Shown here piece by piece: positions 34,308 to 44,174 of a stretch of 50,617 nucleotides of DNA. The notes under the pieces are model-generated. The model did no database searches. It was not told the DNA's origin and was given only the letters and a program-made list of their open reading frames with translations. Origin of the DNA: Thermoguttaceae bacterium (GTDB lineage: Bacteria; Planctomycetota; Planctomycetia; Pirellulales; Thermoguttaceae); the NCBI GenBank assembly GCA_029975295.1, contig JARKPK010000170.1:1-50617 (forward strand), given 5' to 3'. Positions within the stretch are counted from its first letter, which is position 1. The number at the start of each line of letters is the position of its first letter. Both the position numbers and the translations under genes were made by a program.

Positions 34308-36263
34308 ATGACCCGTTTTCCCGACGGCTTGTTCCGATTCGATCGTGCAACCCGTGCGGCCGCTGCGCTGCGGCGGTCGGTCGTTGTTCGATTCAGCATC
34401 GTTCTAGCGGTTTGGATGATGGCATTCGCCTGTCGATGCCCGGCCGCCGAGAACGCGCAACAGGTCGAAATCGTCCGCGGCGGGAAGAGCGATTGGAGAA
34501 TCGTCATCCCGGAGAATCCCGATCCGCCCAACGCTCATGCGGCCGACGAGCTTCAGTTGCATGTTCGCCAGATGACCGGCTGCACGCTGCCGATCGGCCG
34601 AGGGCCGTTGGACTCGGCGGCGCGGGCGATCGTCGTCGCCCCGGCCGAGCGGGTGCGCGCCGCGGGCTACGACCTGCCGGCGGTCGAAAACCCTGAAGGC
34701 TACCGCATTCGCGTGCTGCCCGACCGCGTGCTGGCGGCCGGCGGCGGGCCTCGGGGGACGCTGTATGCCGTTTACGGCCTGCTGGAAGACCACTGGGGAT
34801 GCCGTTGGTTCGCCCCCGGGGTGCATCGCATTCCCCAACGCGAAACGCTTTCGCTGCCGATGCTTGACGAACGGACCGCGCCGGTGCTCGAATACCGCGA
34901 GCCTTACACAGCCGACTGCTTCGACGGTGATTGGTGCGCGCGGAATCGCGTCAATTCCAGCGCGGGCCGGCTCGAGGAAAAGCACGGCGGCAAAGTGCGA
35001 TTCGGCCGCGGATTCTTCGTCCATACCTTCGAGCGGCTCGTTCCGCCCGAGAAGTATTTCGACGCCCATCCCGAGTACTTTTCGCTGGTGAAGAACAAAA
35101 AGGGCGAAATGGTGCGGCTCAAGGAGCGAAGCCAATTGTGCTGCACCAACGAAGAGGTGATTCGGCTGTGCATCGAGGGCATTCGGGCGGCGATCGCGGC
35201 CGACCCGTCGGCCACGGTGTTTTCCGTCTCGCAGAACGATTGGTACAACAACTGCCAATGCGATTCGTGCCAGCGGTTGGCCGAGGCCGAGGGCTCGCAG
35301 ATCGCGCCGGTGCTGGCGCTGGTCAACCGCGTGGCCGAGGCGATCGAGAAGGATCATCCCGACAAACTGATCGAAACGCTGGCCTACCAATGGACCCGCA
35401 AGGCGCCCAAACAGATGCGGCCGCGGCCCAACGTGATCATCCGCCTGTGCTCGATCGAGTGCTGCTTCTCGCACCCGCTGGCCACCTGCGACAGCCCGGT
35501 GAACGCGGCCTTCCGCGCCGACGCGGCCGAGTGGGCCAAGGTGTGCAATCGCCTTTGGGTGTGGAACTACGCCACCGATTTCGCCCATTACCTGCTGCCG
35601 TTTCCCAATCAGCGCGTCCGCGACGACAACGTGCGGTTCTACCTCGCGCACAACGTCAAGGGCATCTTCGAGCAAGACACCTACAACACCACTGGCGGCG
35701 AGCTTTCCGAGTTGGGCGGCTACATGACGGCCAAATTCCTGTGGAACCCGAACTACGACGAGAACAAGGCCATCAACGAGTTTCTCGAAGGCTTCTACGG
35801 CCCCGCGGCCGGCCCGATCCGCCGCTACATCGACCTGTTGCACGACTACGTGGAGAAGGAGAACATCCACGTGAACATCTGGGCGCCGCCCACCAGCCCC
35901 CATTTGGCCGAGAAGCTGCTGATCGAGGCCGACGCCCTATGGCAGGCGGCCGAAGAAGCAGCGGCCGGGCAACCTGATGTGCTGGCGCGGGTGAAGCGAT
36001 CGCGGTTGAGCGTTGATTACGCGATCATCGCGCGGACGATGCACCATGCGACGAAGAACCCGCCGGAAAAGACGGAGCTGGCCCCGTTGGCCTTGCGGCG
36101 GCGCGACGCCTACTTCGAAAACTTGCGCACCAGCGGCCTCACCCGACTGCACGAGCACAAGCCGCTGGATTTCGAGCTGCACCGGAAGAACGTAACGGGC
36201 CTGCTCGATCGGCTGACCCCGGCCGCGCCGGCAGCGCCCAGCGGCGGGGCCGGCGAACGTTGA
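34308..36263 (+). CDS. DUF4838 domain protein, secreted, probable carbohydrate-active enzyme
   Basis: The product is 651 residues. ATG 34308 has AAAGG upstream; the longer frame from 34212 lacks a signal. A basic leader and hydrophobic segment (residues about 24-45, VVVRFSIVLAVWMMAFACRC) form the export signal. Residues about 50-185 resemble the GH20/GH67-type N-terminal beta-alpha domain (ADELQLHVRQMTGCTLPI, GTLYAVYGLLEDHWGCRWFAPG). The rest is a DUF4838 TIM-barrel-like domain with VFSVSQNDWYNNCQCDSCQ, IETLAYQWTRKAPK, RLWVWNYATDFAHYLLPFPN and GIFEQDTYNTTGGE. Relatives are linked to polysaccharide breakdown, but an activity for the family is not established to my knowledge. It converges with the Gfo/Idh/MocA gene over a 100-bp gap in which I see no clear terminator. 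Confidence 0.88.
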   Translation: MTRFPDGLFRFDRATRAAAALRRSVVVRFSIVLAVWMMAFACRCPAAENAQQVEIVRGGKSDWRIVIPENPDPPNAHAADELQLHVRQMTGCTLPIGRGPLDSAARAIVVAPAERVRAAGYDLPAVENPEGYRIRVLPDRVLAAGGGPRGTLYAVYGLLEDHWGCRWFAPGVHRIPQRETLSLPMLDERTAPVLEYREPYTADCFDGDWCARNRVNSSAGRLEEKHGGKVRFGRGFFVHTFERLVPPEKYFDAHPEYFSLVKNKKGEMVRLKERSQLCCTNEEVIRLCIEGIRAAIAADPSATVFSVSQNDWYNNCQCDSCQRLAEAEGSQIAPVLALVNRVAEAIEKDHPDKLIETLAYQWTRKAPKQMRPRPNVIIRLCSIECCFSHPLATCDSPVNAAFRADAAEWAKVCNRLWVWNYATDFAHYLLPFPNQRVRDDNVRFYLAHNVKGIFEQDTYNTTGGELSELGGYMTAKFLWNPNYDENKAINEFLEGFYGPAAGPIRRYIDLLHDYVEKENIHVNIWAPPTSPHLAEKLLIEADALWQAAEEAAAGQPDVLARVKRSRLSVDYAIIARTMHHATKNPPEKTELAPLALRRRDAYFENLRTSGLTRLHEHKPLDFELHRKNVTGLLDRLTPAAPAAPSGGAGER

Positions 36264-36363
36264 GTTAGGACCAACGTCCCCGGTGCCCTACGGATCGCGG
36301 TTAGCATACCGTCCAGCGCCGTTGCAACACGGTGGGGCGGGCGTCGGCTCGTGTCGTTCACGT

Positions 36364-37674
36364 TCAGGCGGTGCGCCAGGGATCGCGTTCCGGGCGGCTG
36401 CGCAGGCCGTTCGCTTCGGCATCATCGACGAAGGTTTCGGTTTGCGGATCGATCCGCAGTTTGCGGCGGAGCAGCCAAGCCAAGGCGGCCGCGTGGCAGG
36501 CGATGTGCGAGCGGCGCATCACGGTCGAGTTGCACACCGGCGCCTGGCGGCTCTTGACGCAATCGAAGAAGTTGCGCGCGTGGGCCGACACATCGAGCCC
36601 GCGCACCCGTTTGGCGCCCGGCGGGATCGATTCGGCCAACGCGTCAGGCTTGGCGACGAGTTCGCCGCTGTCGCCGGTTTCGACCGAGCCGGCGTCGCCG
36701 ACGAAGCGCACCGGGCAGGTGCCCAGCCGCGTGATGAAATGCGGATCGCGGTTGCCGAACGGCTCTTTGAGGAAGTCCATCACCACCTGCACGCCGTTGG
36801 CGTAGCGGCACACGATTTTGTCGTCGTGCGGTTCGTATTCGATCGGCATGGTGTCGTCGGCCGAGTTGGCCCACTGGCACAGGTCGAGCGTGTGCGCGCC
36901 CCAATCGAGCAGTCGGGCGCCCGAGTCGAAGTCCCAGTAGCCTCGCCAGCCGCCGGCCACATACTTGGCGTTGTAGGGCCGCCACGGAGCGGGTCCGAGC
37001 CAGAGATTCCAGTCGACGACTTCGGGATCGGGCGTCGGCTCGGCGGGGAGCCATTCGGTCAGCACGCCGGGCGTGTAGATGCTAGCATACAAGGTGTGGA
37101 GCTTGCCGAGCTTGCCCTGGCGCGCCCATTCGACGGCCCATTGGAAGTTGGGCACGCTGCGCCGTTGGGTGCCCGCCTGAAAAACGCGGCCGGTGCGGCG
37201 CATGGCGTTGTCGAGCCGTTGGCAAAGCTCGATCGTCAGCCCGCACGGCTTCTCGCTGTAAACATCTTTGCCGGCCTCGGCCGCCATGATCGAGGCCGGC
37301 GCATGCCAACGGTCGCCTGTGGCGACAAGCACGGCATCGATGTCCTTGCGATCGAGCAGCGCGCGAAAATCGCGGTAGAGCTTGCACTCGGTGTTGCCGT
37401 AGTGCTTATCGACCAATTGCTTGCCCGCCTCGCGGCGCGAAGCCTGCACGTCGGCAATCGCCAAGCAACGAACGTCAGGCAGTTGGAGAATCGCCGTCAA
37501 GTCGTAGGTGCAGCGCGGGCCGATTCCAATCACCCCAAGGCCGATCGTCTCGCTGGGCCTCGCGGCCGGTTCGCCGCTCCAAGCACGGGCGGCCAACAAC
37601 GTGGGCAACGCGCAGACGGCGCCAGCCGCCGCTGAACGGCCAAGGAATTCTCGACGTGTGTGTTGCTTGCTCAT
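36364..37674 (-). CDS. Gfo/Idh/MocA family oxidoreductase, Tat-exported
   Basis: The product is 436 residues. ATG 37674 has AAGGAT upstream. The N-terminus is a twin-arginine signal (TRREFLGRSAAAGAVCALP). The NAD(P)-binding Rossmann fold follows (ETIGLGVIGIGPRCTYDL, VRCLAIADV, DIDAVLVATGDRWHA), with the family EKP motif in VYSEKPCGLT. The C-terminal dimerisation and substrate domain includes WDFDSGARLLDWGAHTLDLC and the final YRD/H-like region around SRQAPVCNSTVMRRSH. Export of such enzymes with cofactor is common in planctomycetes. The substrate is likely a sugar or sugar derivative. It sits between DUF4838 and GH5-like genes, consistent with glycan use. Confidence 0.93.
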   Translation of the reverse strand: MSKQHTRREFLGRSAAAGAVCALPTLLAARAWSGEPAARPSETIGLGVIGIGPRCTYDLTAILQLPDVRCLAIADVQASRREAGKQLVDKHYGNTECKLYRDFRALLDRKDIDAVLVATGDRWHAPASIMAAEAGKDVYSEKPCGLTIELCQRLDNAMRRTGRVFQAGTQRRSVPNFQWAVEWARQGKLGKLHTLYASIYTPGVLTEWLPAEPTPDPEVVDWNLWLGPAPWRPYNAKYVAGGWRGYWDFDSGARLLDWGAHTLDLCQWANSADDTMPIEYEPHDDKIVCRYANGVQVVMDFLKEPFGNRDPHFITRLGTCPVRFVGDAGSVETGDSGELVAKPDALAESIPPGAKRVRGLDVSAHARNFFDCVKSRQAPVCNSTVMRRSHIACHAAALAWLLRRKLRIDPQTETFVDDAEANGLRSRPERDPWRTA

Positions 37675-37800
37675 CGTTTTGATCCTTCGAGGGAGATTCG
37701 TATCGCCAGAGAGGGCTGCCGATTTCACCGCACGGCCCTATAAGGCCGAGCCGTTCGCCGCGATGGCTGTGTGCCAGGTTGGCCTTCGCCCAATTCAACT

Positions 37801-37828
37801 ATTATTGTCCGCCAGATGCGCAATGCAA
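37801..37828 (-). promoter_or_regulatory. Candidate promoter for the Gfo/Idh/MocA gene
   Basis: Minus strand: TTGCAT (37828-37823), 16 nt, AATAAT (37806-37801). The -10 matches five of six bases. The leader would be about 120 nt to ATG 37674. Confidence 0.4.
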
Positions 37829-37890
37829 CGATTCTCCCTGCCGCAACGCCGCGGGCTTTTGGGGCAAATGTTTCCCGTTGCAGGGCAGTC

Positions 37891-40188
37891 TTACCGCACC
37901 ACCTCGATGAGATACCAGCACACGGCCGGTTCTCCGATGGGAATGCGGAAGCCGGCCTGCCGGCCGGCGCGCTCGGCTCGGATATCCACGGCCGGCGCCA
38001 TCGCGCGGCCCGTGGGCGACAGCGGCACGGCGCGAATCGCCTGCGCGCCTTCGATGCCGAATAGCCGCACTTGGCCGGAAACGCGCTCGATGAGCACCGG
38101 GCCTTTGCCGTGTTCGAGCAGCAGTTGGCGGTCGTCGGCCCACTTCATCCCGCTGTTGCCCGACCATGCGGTCGTTCCCAGCAGCAGCCGCTGCGATTGG
38201 GCGATCGGGCGGTCGTCGTCGGCGGTGAGCAGCACGGCCGCGAACACGTTGTCGAGCCGGATCGCCAGGTTGGCCGTCTTCCGCTCGTTTCGGCCCACGA
38301 ACCCGATCAGCCCTTGCGTCCGCGGCGTATCGACCGACACCCAGCCGAGCTTCTTGTCGGCGTCGCGCCAGCACAACTCGCCGGTGTCGCTGGCGATTTC
38401 CGCCAAGTTGGCCTCGGGCGGGAATGTTTCGCTTCGGGGCGCCTCGGCAAACTCGAACCGCAGCCGATGCCGCAACGCCGCCGAGCGCGGGAAGCCCGGC
38501 TTGAAGAACGGCCGCTCCTTCCAGCGTTCCATTCGCAATGTGTCGATCAAATCGTCGGGGCTGTAGCTGCGCAGCAGCGTGGTGCGGGCGGGCTGAACGT
38601 CGTGCCGATGCCACGCGGCCGAGCACAAGGCCACCGTGGCCACCTTCATCGAATCGTTGCTGAAATCGAACCAGCCGTGCGATTGAATGCCCTGCTCGGG
38701 CGGCAGTTTGCGACCTCGCCCCCAGGTGAACCAGTAGATGCCGTCCCAATCTTGCAGCATGGCGTAGGCGGTCAGAATCGGGAACCCTTCGCAGGCGAAC
38801 TCGTGCGGGAAGGGATGATTCACCTCTGAGATGGTGAACGGCTTGCCCGCCACCGGCGAACGGGCGAACTGAGTAACGGTCGAGTCGAGCGGGTCGTTGA
38901 CCATCGGCGTATTGCGGATCCACGTTTGGCCGTCGAGCCGCGGGTGTTCCCAGTAGCCGTGGCCGTCGATCACGTCGAACATCATGTTCGCTTTGATGTG
39001 CGCGAAGGCAGCGAACGAATCGTTGTGGTCGGCCGTGCCGATCACCAGCGGCCGACACTGCAATTCTTCTTTGAGCAGGCGTTTCATGCCTTCGAAGAAG
39101 CGGTGTTCGACCTCGATGTAGAAGCGGGCCTCGGCGGCAAACCGCTCGCGCGAGGCCGACTTGAACTGGTTGGGGGCCAGCCGGGGCACCCGGCCCGCGG
39201 GCCCGACACCCGCCTCGCGGCGCAAAGCGGCCAACTGCTCGGGCGAGAGCTTTTCGACCAGCCAGGCGTTGTACAGGTCGGTCAGCTCTTCGGCGTATGA
39301 AGTCGGCAGCGGCGACCAGGTCGAGGGCGTCGGCTTCTCTTGGCCCACCAGTCGGCCGCCCACCCAGCCCTCGAGCACCGAGTTCTCGTTGACGATTTCG
39401 ATGAACGCCACGGCCGGGTCGTGGCGGTACTCGTGCCCGCGGTACGGATTGCGATGCGTCAGCAGTTGCCGCGCGTATTCGTGCTGAAGCTCGATGAGCC
39501 GCGGGCTGAAGTAGGTGGCCGACTTGCCGTAGCCGAGGTGCTGCCAGTCGCGCACGCCGTCGCCCTCTTTGTAGTTTCGCCCCACGTTGAGGTTCAAATT
39601 GATGTAGATGCCTCGCTCGGCCAGTTGATGGATGAAGTAGTCGAACCGGTCGAGCCGCTCGGGATCCAGCGCGCGGGTGTCGTTGCGCTTCGGGTCGAAG
39701 AGCGATCCCCAGGTGCTGTCCATGTGGTGGAACCGCACGCAGTTCACACCGAGCCGAGTCAGATCGTCGGCGATGGCCGGGGCCACGTCTTTCTCGGGGT
39801 AGCCGTCGGGACCGCAGATGTTCACGCCCCAAATGCGGAAGCGGCGGCCGTCGGGTCGAACCAGCCGATCGTTCTCGACGCGGATGAATCCGTCTTTTCC
39901 CGCCGGGGCTTCGAGAAAGCGGCGATGATCGACGAGGATTTTTCCCTCGGCCCGCCAATCCATCGGATAGGGGCGGAACTCGCCGCGCTCGATCCGCGGC
40001 ACCGGCGACTCGCCCGCCCAAGCCGGCCGAACGCCGAGCGACAATCCCAGCAGGACCGCCGGCAACAGCCAGGCGGCGGCAAACCAGGCCGCCCGACTCT
40101 GCGCACGAACTGCTGGTCGAACAGAGCTCGCGGCACACCAGCGCACAACGCCAGAGCTGAACAGAGAGGATGGGTGTGTTTGCTTCAT
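37891..40188 (-). CDS. GH5-like (clan A) glycoside hydrolase, secreted
   Basis: The product is 765 residues. ATG 40188 has AAAGG about eight bases upstream. A long N-terminal leader with a hydrophobic core (residues about 34-58, WFAAAWLLPAVLLGLSLG) ends near AWAGE. The TIM-barrel part has RFRIWGVNICGPDGYPEKD, LGVNCVRFHHMDSTWGS, the acid/base block IEIVNENS (N267-E268) and the nucleophile block FTISEVNHP (E455), as in clan A glycosidases such as cellulase-type GH5. The barrel ends with DGIYWFTWGR. The last 230 residues are beta-rich and may be carbohydrate-binding domains. Substrate is probably a beta-linked polysaccharide; the exact family is not certain. Confidence 0.87.
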   Translation of the reverse strand: MKQTHPSSLFSSGVVRWCAASSVRPAVRAQSRAAWFAAAWLLPAVLLGLSLGVRPAWAGESPVPRIERGEFRPYPMDWRAEGKILVDHRRFLEAPAGKDGFIRVENDRLVRPDGRRFRIWGVNICGPDGYPEKDVAPAIADDLTRLGVNCVRFHHMDSTWGSLFDPKRNDTRALDPERLDRFDYFIHQLAERGIYINLNLNVGRNYKEGDGVRDWQHLGYGKSATYFSPRLIELQHEYARQLLTHRNPYRGHEYRHDPAVAFIEIVNENSVLEGWVGGRLVGQEKPTPSTWSPLPTSYAEELTDLYNAWLVEKLSPEQLAALRREAGVGPAGRVPRLAPNQFKSASRERFAAEARFYIEVEHRFFEGMKRLLKEELQCRPLVIGTADHNDSFAAFAHIKANMMFDVIDGHGYWEHPRLDGQTWIRNTPMVNDPLDSTVTQFARSPVAGKPFTISEVNHPFPHEFACEGFPILTAYAMLQDWDGIYWFTWGRGRKLPPEQGIQSHGWFDFSNDSMKVATVALCSAAWHRHDVQPARTTLLRSYSPDDLIDTLRMERWKERPFFKPGFPRSAALRHRLRFEFAEAPRSETFPPEANLAEIASDTGELCWRDADKKLGWVSVDTPRTQGLIGFVGRNERKTANLAIRLDNVFAAVLLTADDDRPIAQSQRLLLGTTAWSGNSGMKWADDRQLLLEHGKGPVLIERVSGQVRLFGIEGAQAIRAVPLSPTGRAMAPAVDIRAERAGRQAGFRIPIGEPAVCWYLIEVVR

Positions 40189-40632
40189 CGGGCGAAACCT
40201 TTATTGTCTTATTGTTGAATGGCGCCTTCGATGGCGCGATATTTTTCGGGACGGTCCACTTAAGACGCAACGATTCACGTAGGGATGTCTACTTATCGAG
40301 GGTTTGCGTTGCAGGCAGCCGTGGGCCCATTGGCAAAAAGTAGCCGCGCCGGGCCAGGAATCGGTTCGGTCCGTTGCAGCGGAGGCAACCAGCCGCGAAG
40401 GGCGCCCAGCGCGGTCGTATCGGTGCAGGCCATCGACGCGGGCGTTCAACGCACTGGGCCGAGCGTCATGGCAAAAAGCTACCCAGCGGCCATGCGGTAG
40501 GATAACATACCAAGGACGGAACGCAACGGTTCGACGCCGATGCCGGCCCGCTCTGCATTGCGACCTGCCTTACGGTGCGCCGGTCCGACCGTTGCCGAAT
40601 ACTCTCCCGCCGCGAACTTTGGAAGCCCACCG
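40189..40632. other. Divergent intergenic region
   Basis: 444 bp between GH5-like (-) and beta-helix (+) genes, with no credible coding frame. It holds a small hairpin GCGCC-TTCGAT-GGCGC followed by GATATTTTT near 40222-40250; in plus orientation this looks like a terminator, but no plus-strand gene lies upstream, so it may instead be a leader structure of the minus-strand gene. No good promoter pair was found. Confidence 0.4.
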
Positions 40633-42336
40633 ATGAAACCGACGTTTATTCTCCCGTTCGGCCGAAGTGCCTTGGATTTGCTCCGTATTGTGCCCGGGTG
40701 GTTGATTGCTGTGCTGGCGGCGGCAACGGTTGCGATGGCGGCGGCGAGTGTTGCGCCGTGGGATGTTTCACTGTCGGCCGCGGTTGCCGCCGAGCCGGGG
40801 AACAAAGCAGCGGCGGGAAGGAATGAAGCCGCCGGCAGTGCGCGGGCGGCGTTGGGTGCGAACACACCAGCCGGCCGACTGCAAACCTCGAAGTTGTGGG
40901 GCCGCAACGGCGAACTGTGGTCGCCGGAAAGCCGCCTGCCCGACTTCTCGATGGCCGGCTATCGCCGCGGCGAAGAAGCGTACCGCGTGCCTAAACAAAG
41001 CGTGTCGGTGAAAGACTTCGGAGCGACGGGCGACGGACGCACCGACGACACGGCCGCCTTCCGCCGAGCGCTGGAGGCCGGCGCCGGCAAGCTGATCGTC
41101 ATTCCGCCGGGGCGCTACGTGCTCACCGACATCCTGCGCGTTTCCAAATCGAACACCGTGCTCCGCGGGGCCGGCCCGGGCCGCACGGTGTTGGTGTTCT
41201 CGAAGCCGGGGGTAGAGATCGAGCCGCGCATCTCGAAGACCGACGGCGGAGAGCCGACCACCAACTGGTCGTGGGCCGGCGGGATGATCGTCGTCGGCGG
41301 GCCGATGCCGCGCTCCGAAGGGGCCGTCAAAGTCGCTGCCGAGGCCAAGCGCGGGCAGAAGCAACTCACCCTCGAATCGGCCGTCTTCCGCCCGGGCGAC
41401 GAAGTGATGCTCACCCTAAACGACGATGCCGAGCAATCGCTGGTCAAATACCTTTATCGCAACCAGACGGGCAACATCTCGGGCCTGAACCGCTGGCGCA
41501 TCGTGCAGGTGTTTCGCGTAACCAACGTCAGCGGAAACACCATTTCGCTCGATCGGCCGCTGCGATTCGACGTGCGCGCCCTCTGGCGGCCCACGGTCGA
41601 ACGTTTTCGCCCCAGTGTAACCGATGTGGGCGTCGAGTCGCTCAGCTTCGACTTCCCGCTGCGGCGCTACGAGGGCCATTTCAAAGAGGTGGGGCTCAAC
41701 CCGGTCGAAATTGCCCGAGGCGCCGCCCATTGCTGGCTGCGCGACATCACCGTTCGCAACGCCGACAGCGGGCCGTATGTGTTCGGCTTCTTCTGCACGG
41801 TAGAAAACATCCGCCTTCAGGCCGACGCCGATCGGCTGTCGAAAGAGGGGCACTCGGGCCATCACGGCATCTCGCTTCAGGGCAACGACCTGCTCTGCCG
41901 CGATTTCGCCATCGAAACCCGGTTCATCCACGATCTGACGGTGCAATCGTCGGTCGGTTGCGTGTTCGCCCGCGGCAAGGCGGTCGATCTGTGCATGGAT
42001 CACCACCGCTGGGCGTCGTACGAAAACCTGTTTACGGACATCGACGCCGGCAAGGGTACGCGGCTGTTCGCCTCCAGCGGGGGCGGCAACCGCGGCAACC
42101 ACAGCGGGGCGGGCGCCACGTTTTGGAACATCCGCGCCGAAAAGCCTTCGCGTTTTCCCAACTGGGGAATCGACGCGATCACGATCGTCGCCCTGCCGAT
42201 CACCGGCGGCGAGTCGATCGCGGCCGCGCTGCCCAGCCCGACGGCCGAGCAGGGCCGCTGGCTCGAATTGATCCCGCCGGGCCAACTCCAGCCGCCGAAC
42301 CTGTATGAAGCGATGAAAGCCCGCCGGGCGAAATAG
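40633..42336 (+). CDS. Pectate-lyase-like right-handed beta-helix protein, secreted
   Basis: The product is 567 residues. ATG 40633 has GGAAG eight bases upstream; the frame upstream to 40540 has no signal. A membrane-crossing signal (VPGWLIAVLAAATVAMAAAS) is followed by a low-complexity Ala/Gly stretch. Residues about 115-210 match the Pectate_lyase_3 / GH28-like start: VKDFGATGDGRTDDTAAFRR, KLIVIPPGRYVLTD, NTVLRGAGPGRTVL. Beta-helix repeats continue (GHHGISLQGNDLLCRDFAIE, NLFTDIDAGKGTRLFASSGG). Likely a polysaccharide lyase or hydrolase; the residues that would settle which are not identified. It lies divergent to the GH5-like gene and 127 bp ahead of the sulfatase gene on the same strand. 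Confidence 0.87.
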   Translation: MKPTFILPFGRSALDLLRIVPGWLIAVLAAATVAMAAASVAPWDVSLSAAVAAEPGNKAAAGRNEAAGSARAALGANTPAGRLQTSKLWGRNGELWSPESRLPDFSMAGYRRGEEAYRVPKQSVSVKDFGATGDGRTDDTAAFRRALEAGAGKLIVIPPGRYVLTDILRVSKSNTVLRGAGPGRTVLVFSKPGVEIEPRISKTDGGEPTTNWSWAGGMIVVGGPMPRSEGAVKVAAEAKRGQKQLTLESAVFRPGDEVMLTLNDDAEQSLVKYLYRNQTGNISGLNRWRIVQVFRVTNVSGNTISLDRPLRFDVRALWRPTVERFRPSVTDVGVESLSFDFPLRRYEGHFKEVGLNPVEIARGAAHCWLRDITVRNADSGPYVFGFFCTVENIRLQADADRLSKEGHSGHHGISLQGNDLLCRDFAIETRFIHDLTVQSSVGCVFARGKAVDLCMDHHRWASYENLFTDIDAGKGTRLFASSGGGNRGNHSGAGATFWNIRAEKPSRFPNWGIDAITIVALPITGGESIAAALPSPTAEQGRWLELIPPGQLQPPNLYEAMKARRAK

Positions 42337-42463
42337 CCGCGGCGCGTTTGGGCGGGATGAGGCGGGCGGTTTTCGGCCCGGTTCGTCCGGTTCGTAGCAA
42401 GGCCCCGATTGTGCGGCCTCGGGTTGCCGCGCCCGCAGCGTTTCGGATGAAAGCAGGTGGAAC

Positions 42464-43822
42464 ATGAGACGATCGCCGGGATGGATTTTGCTGGGAATTG
42501 TGCTTGCCGTCGGCGCCGAGCAGTTGTCGGCTGCGAGTGAATCGCGCCCCAACTTTCTGCTGATCTTCACCGACGACCACGGCTACGGTGATGTTTCGGC
42601 CTACGGACCGACCGACGTGCAAACGCCGAACATCGACCGCATCGGGGCCGAGGGCCTCGTGTTCACCGCGATGAGGGCCAACTGCACGGTCTGCTCGCCG
42701 TCGCGGGCGGCCTTGCTCACTGGTTGCTACCCCGATCGCGTCGGCGTGCCCGGCGTGATCCGCACCCACGCCGACGATTCCTGGGGCTACTTCGCACCCG
42801 ATCGGCGTACGTTGGCCGACGAGTTGAAGAAGCTCGGCTATCACACGGCCCTGGTGGGCAAATGGCACTTGGGGTTGGAATCGCCGAATCTGCCCAACCA
42901 GCGCGGCTTCGACCTCTTCCACGGATTCCTCGGCGACATGATGGACAGCTACACCACCCATTTGCGCCATGGAGTCAACTACATGCGCCGCAATGGCGAG
43001 GTGATTGAACCGGCCGGGCACGCCACCGAACTGTTCACCGATTGGGCAATCGACTATTTAAGCGACCGAGCGAAGTCCGAGGAGCCTTTCTTCCTTTACC
43101 TCGCCTACAATGCGCCGCATTTTCCCATCGAGCCGCCCGACGATTGGCTCGCCCGAGTCAAAACGCGCCTGCCGCAGCTCGAAGACAAACGCGCGAGGAA
43201 TGTCGCGTTCGTCGAGCACCTCGACCACTGCATCGGTCGAGTGCTGGCTGCGCTGAACCAGCTTGGGCTCGAGAAGAACACGCTGGTCGTGTTCACGGCC
43301 GACAACGGCGGTTCGCTGCCGCACGGACAAAGCAACGGCCCGTGGCGCGGGGGCAAACAAGATCACTACGACGGCGGGCTCCGTGTGCCCTTCATGCTCC
43401 GTTGGCCGGCCGAAGTGAAGCCCGGCGGCCGTAGCGATTACGCCGGGTTGGTGTTCGACCTGTTTCCCACGTTCATGGAACTGGCCGGAGGCAAGCCCGC
43501 CGAGGATCTCGACGCGGTCAGTCTCGGGCCGGTTCTGCGCGGGCGAACGATCGCCGGCCCGCGAGAACTCTATTTCGTCCGCCGCGAGGGCGGACCGAAG
43601 TACGGCGGCAAAAGCTACGAGGCGATCATCCGCGGGCCGTGGAAATTGATGCAGAACGACCCGTTTAGTGCGTGGGAACTCTACAACCTTGCCGACGACC
43701 CCCGCGAAACGACGAACCGAGCGGCAACCAATCGGCCAATAACAAACGAGCTGGGGGCGGCGTTGCGACGGCATATTCAGCGCGGCGGCACAGCGCCCTG
43801 GCAGAAGCCCGCCGCGAAGTAG
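42464..43822 (+). CDS. Type I (formylglycine) sulfatase, secreted
   Basis: The product is 452 residues. AGGTGG lies just before ATG 42464. Residues 1-25 are a signal peptide. The arylsulfatase fold starts at RPNFLLIFTDDHGYGDVSAY, with metal-binding D37-D38. The sulfatase signature is CSPSRAALLTG with Cys77, which would be turned into formylglycine by a maturase encoded elsewhere. Further family blocks are GKWHLGL, YLAYNAPHFPIEPPDDW, VVFTADNGGSLPHGQSNGPWRGGK and the C-terminal WELYNLADDPRET. Length is typical. In this setting the substrate is probably a sulfated polysaccharide, in line with the neighbouring glycan genes. Confidence 0.96.
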   Translation: MRRSPGWILLGIVLAVGAEQLSAASESRPNFLLIFTDDHGYGDVSAYGPTDVQTPNIDRIGAEGLVFTAMRANCTVCSPSRAALLTGCYPDRVGVPGVIRTHADDSWGYFAPDRRTLADELKKLGYHTALVGKWHLGLESPNLPNQRGFDLFHGFLGDMMDSYTTHLRHGVNYMRRNGEVIEPAGHATELFTDWAIDYLSDRAKSEEPFFLYLAYNAPHFPIEPPDDWLARVKTRLPQLEDKRARNVAFVEHLDHCIGRVLAALNQLGLEKNTLVVFTADNGGSLPHGQSNGPWRGGKQDHYDGGLRVPFMLRWPAEVKPGGRSDYAGLVFDLFPTFMELAGGKPAEDLDAVSLGPVLRGRTIAGPRELYFVRREGGPKYGGKSYEAIIRGPWKLMQNDPFSAWELYNLADDPRETTNRAATNRPITNELGAALRRHIQRGGTAPWQKPAAK

Positions 43823-44092
43823 CAACAGAGCAACGCACCTGCGATCGGTCGAGCGTTTGAACAGACTGGTCTGCGCGTCCGCCGTCTTATTCATCTTTGT
43901 GCGCAATGGCGCCGCTTCGCGCGCCTAAGCGGCCATTCGCCGAACCGGGAAGCGCGGCGGATTCAGCCCGTCGATCGGAGAAACCGCTTCGTGCGTTTTC
44001 GCGTTTGCTCGTGGAACCGAGAAGCGGGCCGATATGCGGATCGGCGTCGGCGTGCGAGCCGGCAACGGCAAACGCCGGCCGGCTCTTCAAAG
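43823..44092. other. Intergenic region between sulfatase and tRNA-Ser
   Basis: 270 bp with no gene recognised and no clear hairpin terminator for either side. Confidence 0.4.
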
Positions 44093-44174
44093 CGGAGGGC
44101 ATGGGATTCGAACCCACAACCGGTAACCCGGCATCTGATTTCGAGTCAGACTGCTAACCGTTCGCGTACCCTCC
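44093..44174 (-). tRNA. tRNA-Ser (anticodon CGA)
   Basis: On the minus strand the 82-nt sequence folds as a class II tRNA. The acceptor stem GGAGGGT pairs with GCCCTCC using a U-G pair at the base, with discriminator G. The anticodon stem TCTGA/TCAGA holds loop CTCGAAA with anticodon CGA at 44143-44141. A long variable arm forms CCGG-GTTA-CCGG, and the T-loop is TTCGAAT. The long arm and discriminator G are serine features. CCA is not encoded. Confidence 0.95.
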
